Source: Eretmocerus hayati (Eukaryota; Arthropoda; Insecta; Hymenoptera; Aphelinidae). Taken from it: a stretch of DNA of 64,000 bases. The stretch spans positions 57,476,454 to 57,540,453 of the forward strand of contig CM056742.1 of assembly GCA_029851415.1 (NCBI GenBank). The letters run 5' to 3'. The notes under the pieces were generated by a model, which saw only the letters and a program-made list of their open reading frames with translations, was not told where the DNA came from and made no database searches. Each line of letters opens with the position of its first letter. Position 1 is the stretch's first letter. Positions 1 to 13,020 of the stretch are shown here, piece by piece. The translations under genes were made by a program, and so were the position numbers.

Positions 1-89
1 AATACAACAGAATCTAATTGAAATCGTGGGTGCATGGTTATTCCATCCCTCTCAATACTCACTATCAGTATTAAACTCTTCCTTATTTC

Positions 90-2360
90 ATATATTTGAA
101 TGAAATTCAATACTGCTGGGCAGAATTGGAACGGCCTGGAAATGAGTTTTGCTATTGGTCAGGTGAACGGGTTATGGAGTCTGCAATGCTGAGGATCAGT
201 ATTGAAGTCGATTGGGGCGGATTCAGATGTCGATGTTTGCAATACTGGAAGACGGTACTGGAATCGATCGGGGCAGATAAGATTTCAAGTCCTCAATACC
301 AACAATCATCATTCAGGTACGTTGACGTAGATAGGTTATACGGTATCCAATATTAGAGGTCAGTATTCGGATCTATCGTGGCAGATAGGACTTCCTCTTC
401 CCAATCTGATTCACAGCATTCGAATCGATTCAAGTAAATATGATATGAGGTCTGCAATGCTGAACATCAGTATTGAGATCGATCGAATCGTATTGAGATC
501 CCGATATTCCCAATACTGAAATACAGTACTGGGAATGACTGAGGCGGATAGGGTTCCAAGTCCTCATTACTGATATCCAGCATCCAATTCGATTCAGGTG
601 AATATCATATAAAGTCTGCAATGCTGAAAATCAGTATTGAATCCTATCGGAGCTGATCGAGATCTCGATGTTCCCACTTCCGAAAAACACCACTGGAATA
701 GATTGGGGCAGATGGGATTCCAAGTCATCGATACTGATATTCAGCATTCAATCCTACCCAGATGAATATGATATGAGGTCTTCAATGCTGAAAAGCAGTA
801 TTGAGATCGATTGAAGCGGATTGAGAACCCGATGTTCCGAATACTGGAAAACAGTTCTGCAATCGATTGGGGCAGATAGGAGTGCAAGTCCTCAATACTG
901 ATGTCCAGCATTCATTCCGATTCAGGTAAATAGTTCATGAGGTGTCCGATGCTGAGAATCAGTATTGAGATCGATTGAAGCTGATTAAGATCTCGATGTA
1001 ACCAATACTGAAAGACAGCACTGGGATCGATTGGGGCAAATAGGAACCCAATTCCCCAATACTGATCTTCAGCATTCAAGTTGATCCAAGTAGATAGGAT
1101 ATAAGGTTTCTAATGCTCACTTTCAGTACTGAGATCGATTGAAGTGGATTGAGATAGCGATGTACCCAATACTGAGAGACAGTACTGAAATCAATTCAGG
1201 TTATTAGGATATTAGGGCTACAATACTCACAGTCAGTATTGAGACCGACCAAAGTGGGTTGAGATCTCGATGTTCCCAATACTGAAAAACAGTACTCGAA
1301 TCGATTGGGGCAGATAGGATTTCCAGTCCTCGATACTGATATTCAGCATTTAAATCGATCCAGGTAAATATCATATAAGGTCTGCAATGCTGAACATCAG
1401 TATTGAGATTGATTGAAGCGTATTGAGATCTCAATGTTTCCAATACTGAAAGATAGTTCTGGAATCGATTCGGGCAAATAGGATTTCAAGTCCTCAATAC
1501 TGATATCCAGCATTCAAATTGATTCATCTAGATAGGATATAGGGTTTCTAATGCTTACTATCAGTATTGAGATCGATTGAAGTGGATTGAGATAGCGATC
1601 TCCCCAATACTGAGAGACAGTACTCAAATCGATTTAGGTTATTAGGATATAAGGGCTAGAATACTCACAGTCAGTATTGAGATCGATTGAAATGGGTTGA
1701 GATAGCGATCTACCCAATACTGAGAGACAGTACTCAAATCGAATGGGGCAGATATGATTTCAAGTCCTCAATACTGATATTTAGCATTCAATCCGATCCA
1801 GGTAAATATAATATAAGGTCTGCAATGCTGAACATCAGTATTGAGATCGATTGAAGCGTAATGAGATCCTGATATTCCCAATACTGAAATACAGTACTGG
1901 AATCGATCAGAGGAGATAGGATTTCAAGTCCTCAGTACTGATATTCAGCATCCAAATCGATTCAAGTAGATAGGATATAAGATTTCTAATGCTTACTTTC
2001 AGTATTGAGATCGATTGAAGTGGATTGAGATAGCGATCTACCCAATACTGAGAGACAGTACTCAAATCGATTCAGGTTATTACGATAGCAGGGCTGAAAT
2101 ACTCTCAGTCAGTATTGAGATCGATTGAAATGGGTTGAGATCTCGATGTTCCCAATACTCGAAGACAGTACTGGATTCGACTGTGCAGATAGGATTTCAA
2201 GTCCCCAATACTGATATTCAGCATTCAAATCGATTAAGGACGATAAATAAACTCGTCAATGCTCATAGTCAGTATTGGGACCGATTGACGTAGTGTGAGT
2301 TATTGAAGTTCCCATTCCTGAAAGTTAGTATTGGAATCGATTGAGGCCGATAGGATTCGA
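90..2360. repeat. Tandem array of ~55-bp dyad monomers in ~164-bp trimers
   Basis: Degenerate tandem array. Each ~54-56-bp monomer opens with an imperfect dyad, CAATACTG then about five bases then CAGTATTG, followed by a spacer such as GAATCGATTGGGGCAGATAGG. Three monomer types alternate: one begins CAATGCTG, one ends GTACTGG and one ends CAGCATTC. This gives a higher-order period of about 164 bp, seen at trimer starts near 451, 615, 779, 943 and 1107. The 180 to 451 interval is five monomers, so trimer phase is not strictly kept. Short ORFs inside are repeat artefacts. No gene is visible here. Confidence 0.9.
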
Positions 2361-2612
2361 GTGGCTGACGCTAGGCGGCGTTTTGATGACCATCTCAGTT
2401 TGCATCCAAATATCATGGGATTGCTTTCTCGCAAGCGACAAACCATCTCTCCTGTTCCTATATAAGACTGATGAGTGACAGAACCTCCGAATAGCGTTTA
2501 CTTATGTAATGCGATGATATGTTAATGCGATCATGATTAAAATAAGTATTGGATTGTATTGAAACCTTAGCTGTAATGTGAGTGATGTATATGTGAGACG
2601 TTGATTTGTAAT
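2361..2612. other. Non-repeat spacer interrupting the dyad array
   Basis: About 250 bp that do not carry the dyad motif, between two blocks of the same array. It contains a TATA-like string (CTATATAAGA near 2458) but no ORF of note. It could be an insertion or a diverged stretch. No flanking target duplication was obvious. Confidence 0.5.
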
Positions 2613-3130
2613 AATGACTGAAAGTCAGTATTGAGGTCGATTGAGGCGGATTAAGTTCTCGATGTTTCCAATACTGAAAATCAGTATTGGAATCGATTGA
2701 GGCAGATAGGGTCTCGAATCTCCAATATCAATATCCAGCATTCAAATCGATTCAGATAAATAGGATTTAAGGTCTCCAATGCTCCCAGTCAGTATTGAGG
2801 TCGATTGAGGCGGATTGAGATCTCGATGTTTCCATTACTGAAAAACAGTGTTGAAATCGATTGAAGTAGATAGGACCCATAGCATGTCAATGCTCTTTCA
2901 TGGCATTGACAAAGATTGGAGTCGCGATATCTTATCAAGGGAATCAGCATTCATACAGATAGAACAATGACTTCCGAATACTGGCAGTGAGTATTGAGAT
3001 TGATTGGCAATCTCACTTTCAATGCGAAAAGTCTGCATTGGTGAAGATTGGTCTATACTGTTCGAATCATGATCAACATCATTGATCGTTATTGAACTCC
3101 AATCTTCCTCAATCCTGAAAGTCATGTTTC
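2613..3130. repeat. Second, decaying block of the dyad array
   Basis: The CAATACTGA..TCAGTATTG monomers resume at about 2613 with the same ~55-bp spacing and the same spacer words (GGTCGATTGAGGCGGATT). They degrade after about 2900 into AT-rich sequence in which only fragments of the motif are visible. The block belongs to the same satellite-like array as the first. Confidence 0.75.
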
Positions 3131-4560
3131 AAACTCATCATAAGATTCTAGATTCAGAACGATTGGATGTATCTCAATCGAATCCAATCAAACTTCTCCA
3201 GCAGGGTATGGGTTCTCTTCTGTTTTTACCAGACCGTTGGGTCAGGAAGTTGGGGTGCAAGGTATCCCCTAAATGGTGAGTCTGGGATATTTGGTGCAGT
3301 AGTAGTTCATTCCAAGGTAAGTTATGAATCCGAGGCAGAGACTGTTATAACTGTTCGTTATTCTACTGATACTACGATGATACGAGAGTATCAAGGGCTG
3401 AGACTACTCGTCCTGGAATGCTGCTGATTGCGGAGTCTACGCTATGAGTGTACGTGATCGACTGTGATTCCAGAAGCTTGATGTACGCGGTGAGGGTCGT
3501 CGGTCAACTGTTTGGACAGAAGCCTGGATCAGCGTTCTAACGCCGCTTTTATACTCATTCCTACGCCGAGGTCAAATCCGCGTGGGCGCCTCTGTTCTCG
3601 CGCCTAGTCACGTCAGTGCGCTCGTTCCCAAACATTCTAGAAGGCTCCAGATTGGCGCCTCTGAGTCACAGCTATTGAATCTTGCCGCGCAGTTAGTGAC
3701 GCTTAGTTGCACCACATTACAGTAAATACTGCAATAGCTGGAGCTCATGTTTCTAGACCTACTCCTTGACGCACAGCTATAGATTATTGCCGTGCGGCTT
3801 CAGTTGCACCACATTACATCGGATCCTCCAATAGCTACAGCTCGTAGGCATGGAGTTGAGACTAGCTCCATGACACTTTCATTGGCGCGCAACTGATCCT
3901 TGGGTCAGAGCAAAATAGGCGATAGTATGACATAAACATTTGGAATGATATCTTTACTACTTTCTGCTTGATTCCATATGAAAAACGGAGAGATCAATGA
4001 CGTAACCATCGGACAGAAGAGGTGAGAGTTACTGGGAATTTACTTGAAGTTAATTAAGTATCTGGAAATACAAGTATGTAGCGAAGAATATTTGTTGATC
4101 AGTTCTTCACATAGGAGCCTGGATATAGCTTGAGTACATTAGAATGTAAGTTGTGTTGCGCCATATTGAGTAATGACTAAGGTGCAATGTCGTCGATTGG
4201 GTACATCACGTTTTTCTTCATTAATGTCAGATGTGCGGTAGATATATTGTTCGGTAGCGTAGAAATACATGATTGAAAATGATTATATCCATGAGGGTTG
4301 CAATAATCGACCTTCCCCCCAAAAATTGGAAAATCCTCGGTTGAAGATGTTTTGTTCAATCTTGAATTGTGGTTTTAGTAGCGTGACAAATTTATTCGGA
4401 TATCCTCGATATTGGGATTATTTGAATATGTTTACCTTTTCAATGAAAATCCCGAGTGGAGATGACTTTGGAGCATGGGAATCGTAATCCCCTCTCGACG
4501 AAATTTGGAATGATTGAATTGATAGTCCATGATAGTAAGTATTTTTAAATGATAGCGTGG
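3131..4560. other. Unassigned region with a ~105-bp tandem duplication
   Basis: No recognisable gene. A direct tandem duplication is visible: 3664-3770 and 3771-3872 both run from CACAGCTAT through TTGCACCACATTACA to CAATAGCT, with moderate divergence. GC content is locally higher (3530-3900). Short ORFs on both strands overlap and have no family features. Confidence 0.55.
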
Positions 4561-7500
4561 AGATTCCGTGGTACCGAGCGTTTATCATTGACAAGGAAGG
4601 ATGTTGAATTTGAATGCTCTATTTTCTTATAGGTCTTCGGGAATCATATGATCCTCATCAGCTGATACAAGGAATTATTACTGAATGACCGGATATGATT
4701 ATCTTATTCTCTGAGGTTACAATACATCTACGTCTCTCTCTCATGTATCAGCAATGTATCAAATTACGAGGATTCTCTGTGAGACTGGGAGATTTCATGT
4801 GGTAATTTGCCTTGCTAAGTTTGTCAGTATCACACAATCTCTCATTGTCTTACATACACTGCATTTGGCTCATCCATTATGGGTTTTAATCCCTTTAGCT
4901 CAGGAATTTCGTCTTCATTTGGTTCTCCATTACGGCTTTGCATTCTCATCCTATACATTGATTTCACAGGTACTTGCAGTGATTCCTGCTGAATCGACTG
5001 GCTCTTGCTCTATGGATTCTTCTTCCTTTGACATCAAAATTCCCTTATGAGTGGGCTATTCTACTCTATAGGATTCATTCAAGCTCTCTCTCTCTCTCAT
5101 TCTGGGGGCTTATCGATGTTCGTCAGAGTCGTTTGTTGTGCTCCTGGTTGCACTAACTGTGGCATATCTTGTATGATAATGGTTTCGAATGGACGGTTTT
5201 GCCTCGAACTGTTTTTGCGTCTCCATAGCGTACATTCCGAAACAAGTCTTCTCATGATTAGACAAGGGAAATCGCCCAGGCCAAAGACTCTTGCGATGCA
5301 TAGAACAACTATGGAAACGCATAGAAAATGGAGTTCTCGATGAATGAGGTGGGGAAATAAGTTGTCATAGTTGTACTCATTCTTTTGGGTGTCATTAATT
5401 CGTTTACCGAACTTTCCTATCTGCATGGCTATGATGCAACCTGATTTCTTTTGTTACATCCGGTTTCGATTGCACTGCATCAATATTGTTTCTGGCTGAA
5501 AATACGGTTCCAAATTCATGCTGTGAACTATAACTTTTCCAGTATACTCAGACCACGCGTATAGTTCATCTTGGATTTCGTTCTGTCGTGGTCGAGTGTA
5601 CTCCAAAAAAGGTCTCGGATTTATTGAACAACGATTTTAAGCCACCACAAGAGATAAATGTAATTTTACCGTACGGTTTTCGTGTCGCTCGAGTACTTTC
5701 GAAGTGCTCCAGGATCTATTCGCCATCTGCTCCCATCAACTGAATTGAAGTTTTACTCAAACTGGCTCCTTGTTGAATGTCTCAGCTCCAAAACAAGATA
5801 TTGTAAGCTTCAATCCGACCTTTAGATTTGGAGTGATCGACGTTCACACACTCCCTGATTTTTCGGGCGAGTAATTGCAATTTCACCCCATTAATCGCCC
5901 GTAATTATTACATTTTCCATTTCCCGATTTGTGGAAGTGTCTGAAAAGTTAGATACGTGAATCATCTACCCCTTGAGATATTTACGGAGTGATTCTGCAT
6001 AATATTCAATCTGACAGGTTGAAATCATCCATTTTTTGCTAGCTGAACCGAATGGCGAAAACTGCATTATTCTCTCTCCGATCCGCCTATTTTGCAAGTT
6101 GAACCCATCGAGAAGACCACTAAGGTCTTTTCAGAGTGGTTCAGAGGTACCAGTAGGTATTAGCCAGATTCGAACTCATCCCGAATGCTTACAATGGAGA
6201 TATTCAACCGCGATACCCATTTTTGCCTATATCACCACCGAATCAGACGCCACTCAGGTTTGATTAACAACTCAACAATCATCACAAAACTCACTATGCA
6301 CGGTTATTTGCCACGTAGGTTACTACTTCGCGCACGGTTCAAGCCGAATAAGAGTCAATCCCCCCCCCCCAATAGTTGTTTAGTTATGAATAGTTTCGCT
6401 TGCGACGAAAATCATCCATCGCATAGGCATGACTCTGAGACTGCTGGAGACTTGAGTGACGATCGCTACCACAGAGCCCGGTAACCTTTCATATAGACGT
6501 GAATTTTTCATTAATGTACTCTGGGTAGCCATCTGTTGGCGGAATATCAACCACGAGAGATACAAAATCTGAATTTAGCGGATGATTTGAATAGGTAATC
6601 ACATATTCCAATCATAAAGTAAATTTCCATAATTGAATATTGATGAGATTGATATGAGGATTTCTTCTTCCATGCTGCAACAGGTCTGGATCATTGACAC
6701 GACGATCCAATATTATTCCCATAAGAAATCCTCCTAAGATAGCTCCATAGATTTGAACTTGGCGCCCTTGAGCATGCGCAGTATGATCAAGCAGTGTAGC
6801 CAATCAGAAGATGGCAATATACAGACTACATCAAGATATCCGATGTATCAATCATATGGTTTGTGGTTATGACAGGTGTTTGTTCACTTCCAATAATCAG
6901 CTGGGTATTGTGAGTATTTGCAAAATGATCATAAATAACAGCAGCAGTGGGTAAGTACACCTGAAACATAATTCTAAAAGCATGTGTAAGCATATCATGG
7001 GTGTTAGTACTCATGGTATGATGTAACGTAAAATATTAGTGTTTTGGTGATGGATGTTGATGGGTGATTTTGGTAAATAACAAATAAACTTTTGATTCTG
7101 CATGATAGTAATGTTCTATGGGTTGGTTACTAATAGTTCATGTAGTGCTGATGTCAGAAAACTTATTCTGTATGTGGTTTTACAGGAAAACTTGGTGCGT
7201 CAACTGGAAAGGATGGCCCACATTGTGGGCCAGAGGCATCAGTTGAGCTGCGTTGGGCAATCACTATTATCAGATGGGAGCCAAGGTGCAGAATCTACAT
7301 CATTTTCTCAGGATCGATGGGATTCTAGGATTCAAAGGGAAATATAGGTATGGATTCTCCACTATCTTTGACCGTTCAGTGTAAATTTCTGTTTTACTAT
7401 TTATATATGGACTTGCTCAACCATAAATGTTGAGAGAGTATAAAATATGATCAGCTGATGGCTGTCACATTATATGTGCAAGTATATGCACTGACAACTA

Positions 7501-8000
7501 TTATGAATATGGTCAGAATGAATGAGACTGAATGAAATGGCTTTCGCATGAATTCTTTCCTATTACTAATGTTTCTTTTCTTACTAATAAAGGATGAAAT
7601 ATATTATCGTATACTAATTCATGTTTTTGGTTCATGCTGCTGATACTACCTGATCTTGGTTTGGCTTCCTGACTACTTGCTAATTGCTCCAGTATCCTGC
7701 TTTTGCATTTGGATGTCATTCGACTGTCATCGATGGAACCATGAAATACACCAAGGGAGTACTATAGGATTGGGTAACTATGTATCAGCCATGCTTCTAA
7801 TATTAATTAGTGTTAGTCTACAAAAAAGAGGATTGTTAATAACTAAGATATTTGTTTTAGGTGCTGACCACTAGACCATCTAATGGACCTCAAATCAAAC
7901 TCTAAATAGATAAAGTTCCATTCGCGTAACTAAGTTTTATGAAATAATTAAAAAATATCCAAAATTGCCCAAACGTGAGCGTTGCATAGTCCCCTTGAAG
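4561..8000. other. No recognised gene
   Basis: Several ORFs of 60-109 codons occur on both strands (for example 4754-5050 plus and 5097-5426 minus), but they overlap, lack domains and show no convincing splice pattern. A poly-C run lies at about 6360-6370. I see nothing else that can be supported. Confidence 0.5.
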
Positions 8001-8027
8001 TTAGTATAATTTTCGCGAAGCATGAAA

Positions 8028-9938
8028 TTAGACTAAGTACACACAAGGGTCAATTCTGTTGATTTCACACTCAACTCCTCTGCGAGAATTGAAACATACA
8101 GAACCTCTGGCAATGTAGATTCTGATCACTCGTGAAATTCGCAGGAAAACTATAATTAATTGTTCGAAATAGTATATGAATGATAATTGGATTAATGTCG
8201 AAATAATATCCGAGAACTCTTTGATCGTTAATTTTCTCCTATACTTGAAGTTTCTGATAGAATCATGGAGTTGCTGAACCTGGAAACTATGATGTTGTGA
8301 TGGTCTTATTGATCTAGTTACATCCAATATCAATTGTGATTCGACTTTGTATGGATGATTGCGAGATTTGATTGCAAACAAACCACTTCTTTGCTTATTC
8401 TCAACCTCTATACAGTGTGCAACTGAATTAGCCGGTGAATTTGACGAAGACAATGGAAAAATTCCCATTTGCTTAATATTGTTTGCTAATAACTGAAAAT
8501 CATAAGTTGGGCGGACTGGCAATGGCTCAAACAAGATGACAGTCCCCTTGTACCGGGTTTAAGGCTCAAATTTTGTTCCCAATATTATTGGTTTTTCGTA
8601 TAAAACATTTGTTATCAAGATACCGTTGAATCCTTGGTACGTATAAGGGTCTCTGAGAATTCTAGCCAGAAAATTTGTTGCTTCACCACTGGTTGTCACT
8701 AAAATTTCGGTTGGAAGATGCCTAACTCTTGGGAAATCAACGGATACTTTGAATTTCCAAACATTTTTGACTTCGTTTCCGTGATTTGTCGGAATGACGA
8801 ACTCATCAAAGCAACTACTATTCGTAGAATAATTTTTTATCAGATTTTCATTTGAGGTTTCAAATTCATCATCATAAAGATCTTGGATTGAATTGATGCA
8901 CAAACTTCTAATTTGATCATGTTCTCCATTACTAATCGAAGAATTTTCATGTTTTATTTCAATGAATCCACCAATTATTTTGAAAGAAAGTGTACTATTT
9001 TTAACGCTGATCTCGGCGTTCATCTCCTTCAAAGTCTCAATTCCAAGAATTAAATCACGAGCCAGTTTTGGGACAACAAAGAAATCAATTGAAGTTGGAG
9101 TCCCCTGGACCAGTACCGGGGCTCTGAACTGTTTTTGTAATGTTACTGATTTTTCACCGGTGAAACCGGTTGCTTGTATACTAGTCAACGGTAAAGTTAG
9201 AGAATTGTGCCAATTTTTTAAGTTACTTCCATAAATTTCAGCTTATATACATGTGAGTTTACTTCCAGTATCAATTAAAGCTATTAATTTGATTCCATCA
9301 ATTGTAAGTTCATTTCCAGGACAATTACTGGGTACTCTCTTTTTTATCAGAGGGCTGAAAGATTCTTCATCTGATAATACTTCACGGGGATTGGAAAAAA
9401 TAACATTGGTTTGAGAATCACCAGGAGAGATCTGTCCAACTACCGATTTCCTTCCGGGATACTCCTTAATCATAATTTCGTGAATATGTTCCGGAACAAA
9501 ATTAGTCGGCGAGCAGCCAGCACATTCGGTAAGTCCCCTTTTTGATGACCGAGTCATTTTAGGTGGGACAATTTGTCGTCCATCGCCTTGACAATCGGTC
9601 CGTACGGGTAACTTCTTAATCGTAACTGGCTGGTACCTTTCGTCCAGTTCCATTCTTGTACCCACAGAAACATTTTCGGTTGTACCCTTAGTTGGCTCCT
9701 CGGCGTCCGACTCAGAAATCTCCTGTATGAACACTCTATTTTTTGTCGCCGGAGCGGTATGTTGCTCATCAGCAAGAAAAGAAATTTGATTGAGATTATT
9801 CGCATTCTCATTGCGAATAATCTCCTCGATTTTGCAAGAAATTTCTATGATTAGAATTCTAATCTCAAATAATTTCTTATATCTTGATGAATTCTTTCGA
9901 GGGAGCTTTTTCGAGGGATTTAGAGAATCTAAACTCAA
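8028..9938 (-). pseudogene. pol: Broken Ty3/gypsy protease and pre-RT pol fragment
   Basis: One minus-strand frame runs through this stretch and is interrupted by two in-frame stops, at 9243-9245 and 8559-8561. Just before the first stop is the retropepsin active-site motif (LIALIDTGSKLTCI). After it comes the C-terminal retropepsin signature (LARDLILGIETLKEMNAEI). The region around the second stop (GILITNVL..PIILGTK.., then YKGTVILFEP) resembles the segment that precedes reverse transcriptase in gypsy Pol. RT itself is missing. The upstream half is hydrophilic and may be a Gag C-terminus without zinc knuckles. The fragment is cut off at 9940 by a tandem repeat. Role in a live element: polyprotein processing. 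Here it is dead. Distinct from the gag element at 15.9-17.0 kb, because an LTR lies between. Confidence 0.75.
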
Positions 9939-9944
9939 GTCCTG

Positions 9945-10985
9945 TTAGCAATATCTATAGTTTGGTTGGGATGGAATTTGGTACGGTCAGTTTAAACATG
10001 ATTTAGATGGAGTTTTTGCAGAAAGTTTTGATTTTTTCGAAAGATAACAGAATTTGGATGATGTTTCACGAATTTCAAAGAAATTTGGTATCAACCAATT
10101 CAATTAGGATGCCGAAAAAATATGCCCTTAGATCATCGGAAGTGAGATGAATGAGTTGTAGAGAAAGATACGGAGAAAATGAGTATCAATGAAAATGTTA
10201 TCGTAAATTTTGCGTTATTCTTTCGAGAAAACATCTTAGACCGACTTGAGGCATCTAAAGTGAGGCTTTTCCAACAGTATCTACCGTTTGGTTGAGACGG
10301 AATTTCGTTAAAATCGGTTTTTATATGATTGAATAGGAGTTTTTGGTGGTAATTTTGATTTTTTCCAGAAATACTCTACTTGAATGATATTCTACGAATT
10401 CCAAAAGAATTTGATATCAACCAATTGATTGACCGGAGAAGTATGCCCTTAGATCATTGAAAGCGAGATGAACGAGTTGTAGAGCAAGATATGGGGAAAA
10501 AATGAACATTAATTAAAAAATTTCCATATATTCCAAGTTATTCTCCTGAGAAAGCATCTTGGAGAGATTCAGGGTATCTACACTCAGAATTTTCCAACGA
10601 TTTCTATCATTTGGTTGAGACAGAATCCCGATAAAATCAGTTTAAATGTGATTAATCTGAAGTTTTTGGTGAAAATTTTGATATTTTCAGACTTTTGAGT
10701 TCTATAGAGATCAAATAGATATTCGGCATCAACCACTCAATAGATTATGCCGAGGAATGTATACTTTTGGTTACTCAAATTCCCGTTAGACTGTGTTAGC
10801 AAAAGATATTTATGTATCAAGAGACGAAATTTTATCAATTTTGGTCTTGAAAGCCCATGAATCAAATTTGATTGGGAGGTGAGAGCTGCCACATCACTGG
10901 TGTCATCTTTGAGTTATACTCTACAACTCATAGGAAGGCAAAAATTGATCCACTGGAGTGTAAGAGAGAAAGCGCTGAGGATATA

Positions 10986-11045
<60 letters not shown>

Positions 11046-11275
11046 CAGAGAGTGAGAGAGTTGAGTCTCTCATTGGTTTAGGGAGCTACAAGGGGAAAAA
11101 GTGTTACCTACAATCAATAGATTATGGAAAGACGAGTAAAAAGATATAGGTCTTATCCAGATGGAAGGAGATTCTTAGAAGAGAATATTGGTTTGAATGG
11201 AAAATTGAGCAAAAAATTTGCTGTGACGAAAACAACCCTTCCTCTTTAGAGAAAGCAAAAGGCCTTCCCACTCAA
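9945..11275. repeat. ~325-bp tandem repeat family, copy 1
   Basis: Three tandem units begin near 9961, 10292 and 10612 with TTTGGTTG(A)GA..GGAATTTCG and share GGAGTTTTTGGTG and ATTTTGATTTTTTC. A downstream tail contains CACTGGTGTCAT and AAGTGTTACCTACAATC. The same units and the same tail recur at 30430-31880 and, in part, at 46140-46560, so this is a dispersed family with internal tandem structure. It may be the end of a larger element. No coding capacity seen. Confidence 0.75.
10984..11043. repeat. (CA)n microsatellite
   Basis: About 60 bp of near-perfect CA dinucleotides inside the tail of the 325-bp repeat family. The sister copy at 31625-31660 has a shorter, degenerate CA/CAGA stretch at the same place. 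Confidence 0.95.
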
Positions 11276-11279
11276 AATA

Positions 11280-13020
11280 TTCTCGAGGGCGAAATTTTCA
11301 ATGAAATGAGCTGAAAATTTTACTGAGCTATCTCATAATCAAGTGGATATGAGAAAAAAATAGTCCAGCGGCCGATCTTTCAATGGTCATTATTCCTGCA
11401 TATTAGGTGAGAATAAAAATTCTCAATTCATGCCTCGAAATATGTCAGAATGAATACCTTTTCTCCAAGATCCCCTGATGCGCTTGGATTTTTTTCTTGG
11501 ATTGGCCTCATCTTGAGATGATTCCTATGAATTTCCAGCTCATTTGGATTAAAATTACGCCATCTACAATTTATTTGGTGGAAAAGACGATTTCTTGCAT
11601 TTTTCGGATATCTGTATTTTTTGAATTTCCGATTTGACCTTGGATATTATCTGAATACGTTAGCCCATCAAGTAAATATCAAAGAAGGTACAAAAAAATT
11701 TTAGAGTCAAACGATTCAATATATAGCTATAGCATCAATTTTCCGGCGTGGGTCGAATCGATCGAGGTTGGCCAGCTATGTTATTTTGCGAAGGTGTGCC
11801 AGCTAAGGGTTAAATCTTCAAGTTTTGTCTAAAGTGAGATTCATCGTTCTTCTGAATTCCAACGGATCCAAATAGTATATCTTTGATGTAATGAATTCCA
11901 CAATCTCATTTTTCAGATTATGGTAATAAAATCTTCAGAACTCGACCAAATTTGAACGGATTCAAACAAATGATCATAAATTCAATTTTCCAGAATACAA
12001 GGATTTCAGCAGCTATTCTTTGAAGCTCATGGAAATATGCAAGAGTAGACTTTTGCTCTGGAAGTGACTTGGGCACGTCAATTTCACCAAGTATTTCGAA
12101 ATACTTAACTAGAATCAGTGGAAAGTATACTACATTCGTTAGATTTCATTCTACAGCTCAGACATAACAGTTATATTGTGGGTTTCATCTACTCATTTTT
12201 GTTATTAGGGGAATTGCTGTTATACCATCTCATGTTGGGCTGTAAAAGTCATATAACTGAGTAAATTTCCAATCAATCTCATTATTTGAAAATGGGATAA
12301 TCCCCTCAAAATCAGGTCTCATAGCGTGTTCGGCTCAAAGCTTCACATGGCAACTAAGCTAGATGAAGCTCTGAAGATGTAGCAGCTGACGAGTTAATTC
12401 CCGATTCCCAAGTCACATGGAATTCCTGATATAGTATATAATTTTGATAGAAATGAATCAATGGAGAGTGATCGGTGTTGGTCTCTAAGGATTTTATGAA
12501 AAGAATAAGCTTCCTCATGACTTGCAATAACATTATATTCGAATTATTGCTATGTTTGACAATAATCAATTTACCAAAATAGTGTTTCATCCTGAACTAG
12601 GAATGGCTAATAGGTAAAGATTGGATTCTTCGAAGAGCGCGAATCTTGAAACTCAACCCGCAGCATCGAGAACTAGTCGGTTCGCAAACAGATGTTCCAA
12701 GGGCCAAAAGCGGTAACGTTCCCTCGTGAACATTACTTATTTTTCTCACACGGTAACCAAACTAATAAAATTATGAAATCAGTTGCCGAAAACTTCACAT
12801 GTTCACAATATCATTCGAGAATTCAAGATCCAAGATACACACACATATAGCAGATGTATAGCAGAGAGTTGGCTCACGTGAGATGATGAGTTAAACTAGC
12901 TTATGGGCAGAGCATGCAGCTCAATCATCATGCAATGAGACTCTTCCAGCAGGCTAGCCACCTGTGCGATTCATTCTAGATGACAGCTGGGTGCCGTCAC
13001 TCAATCTGCCATTCTCAGAC
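11280..13020. other. No recognised gene
   Basis: AT-rich sequence without domain-bearing ORFs. A 78-codon minus ORF at 12354-12590 has no family features. Nothing else can be supported. Confidence 0.5.

Noticed and set aside
90..3130. CRISPR-like array
   Set aside because: The intervals are not unique spacers but further copies of the same monomer, and the context is eukaryotic.
3880..3910. Primer-binding site at ATTGGCGCGCAACTGATCC
   Set aside because: No LTR end precedes it and no LTR partner or gag/pol follows.
4754..5426. Candidate gene from overlapping ORFs on both strands
   Set aside because: Both strands are open, there are no domain signatures, and no supporting splice sites or start context were found.
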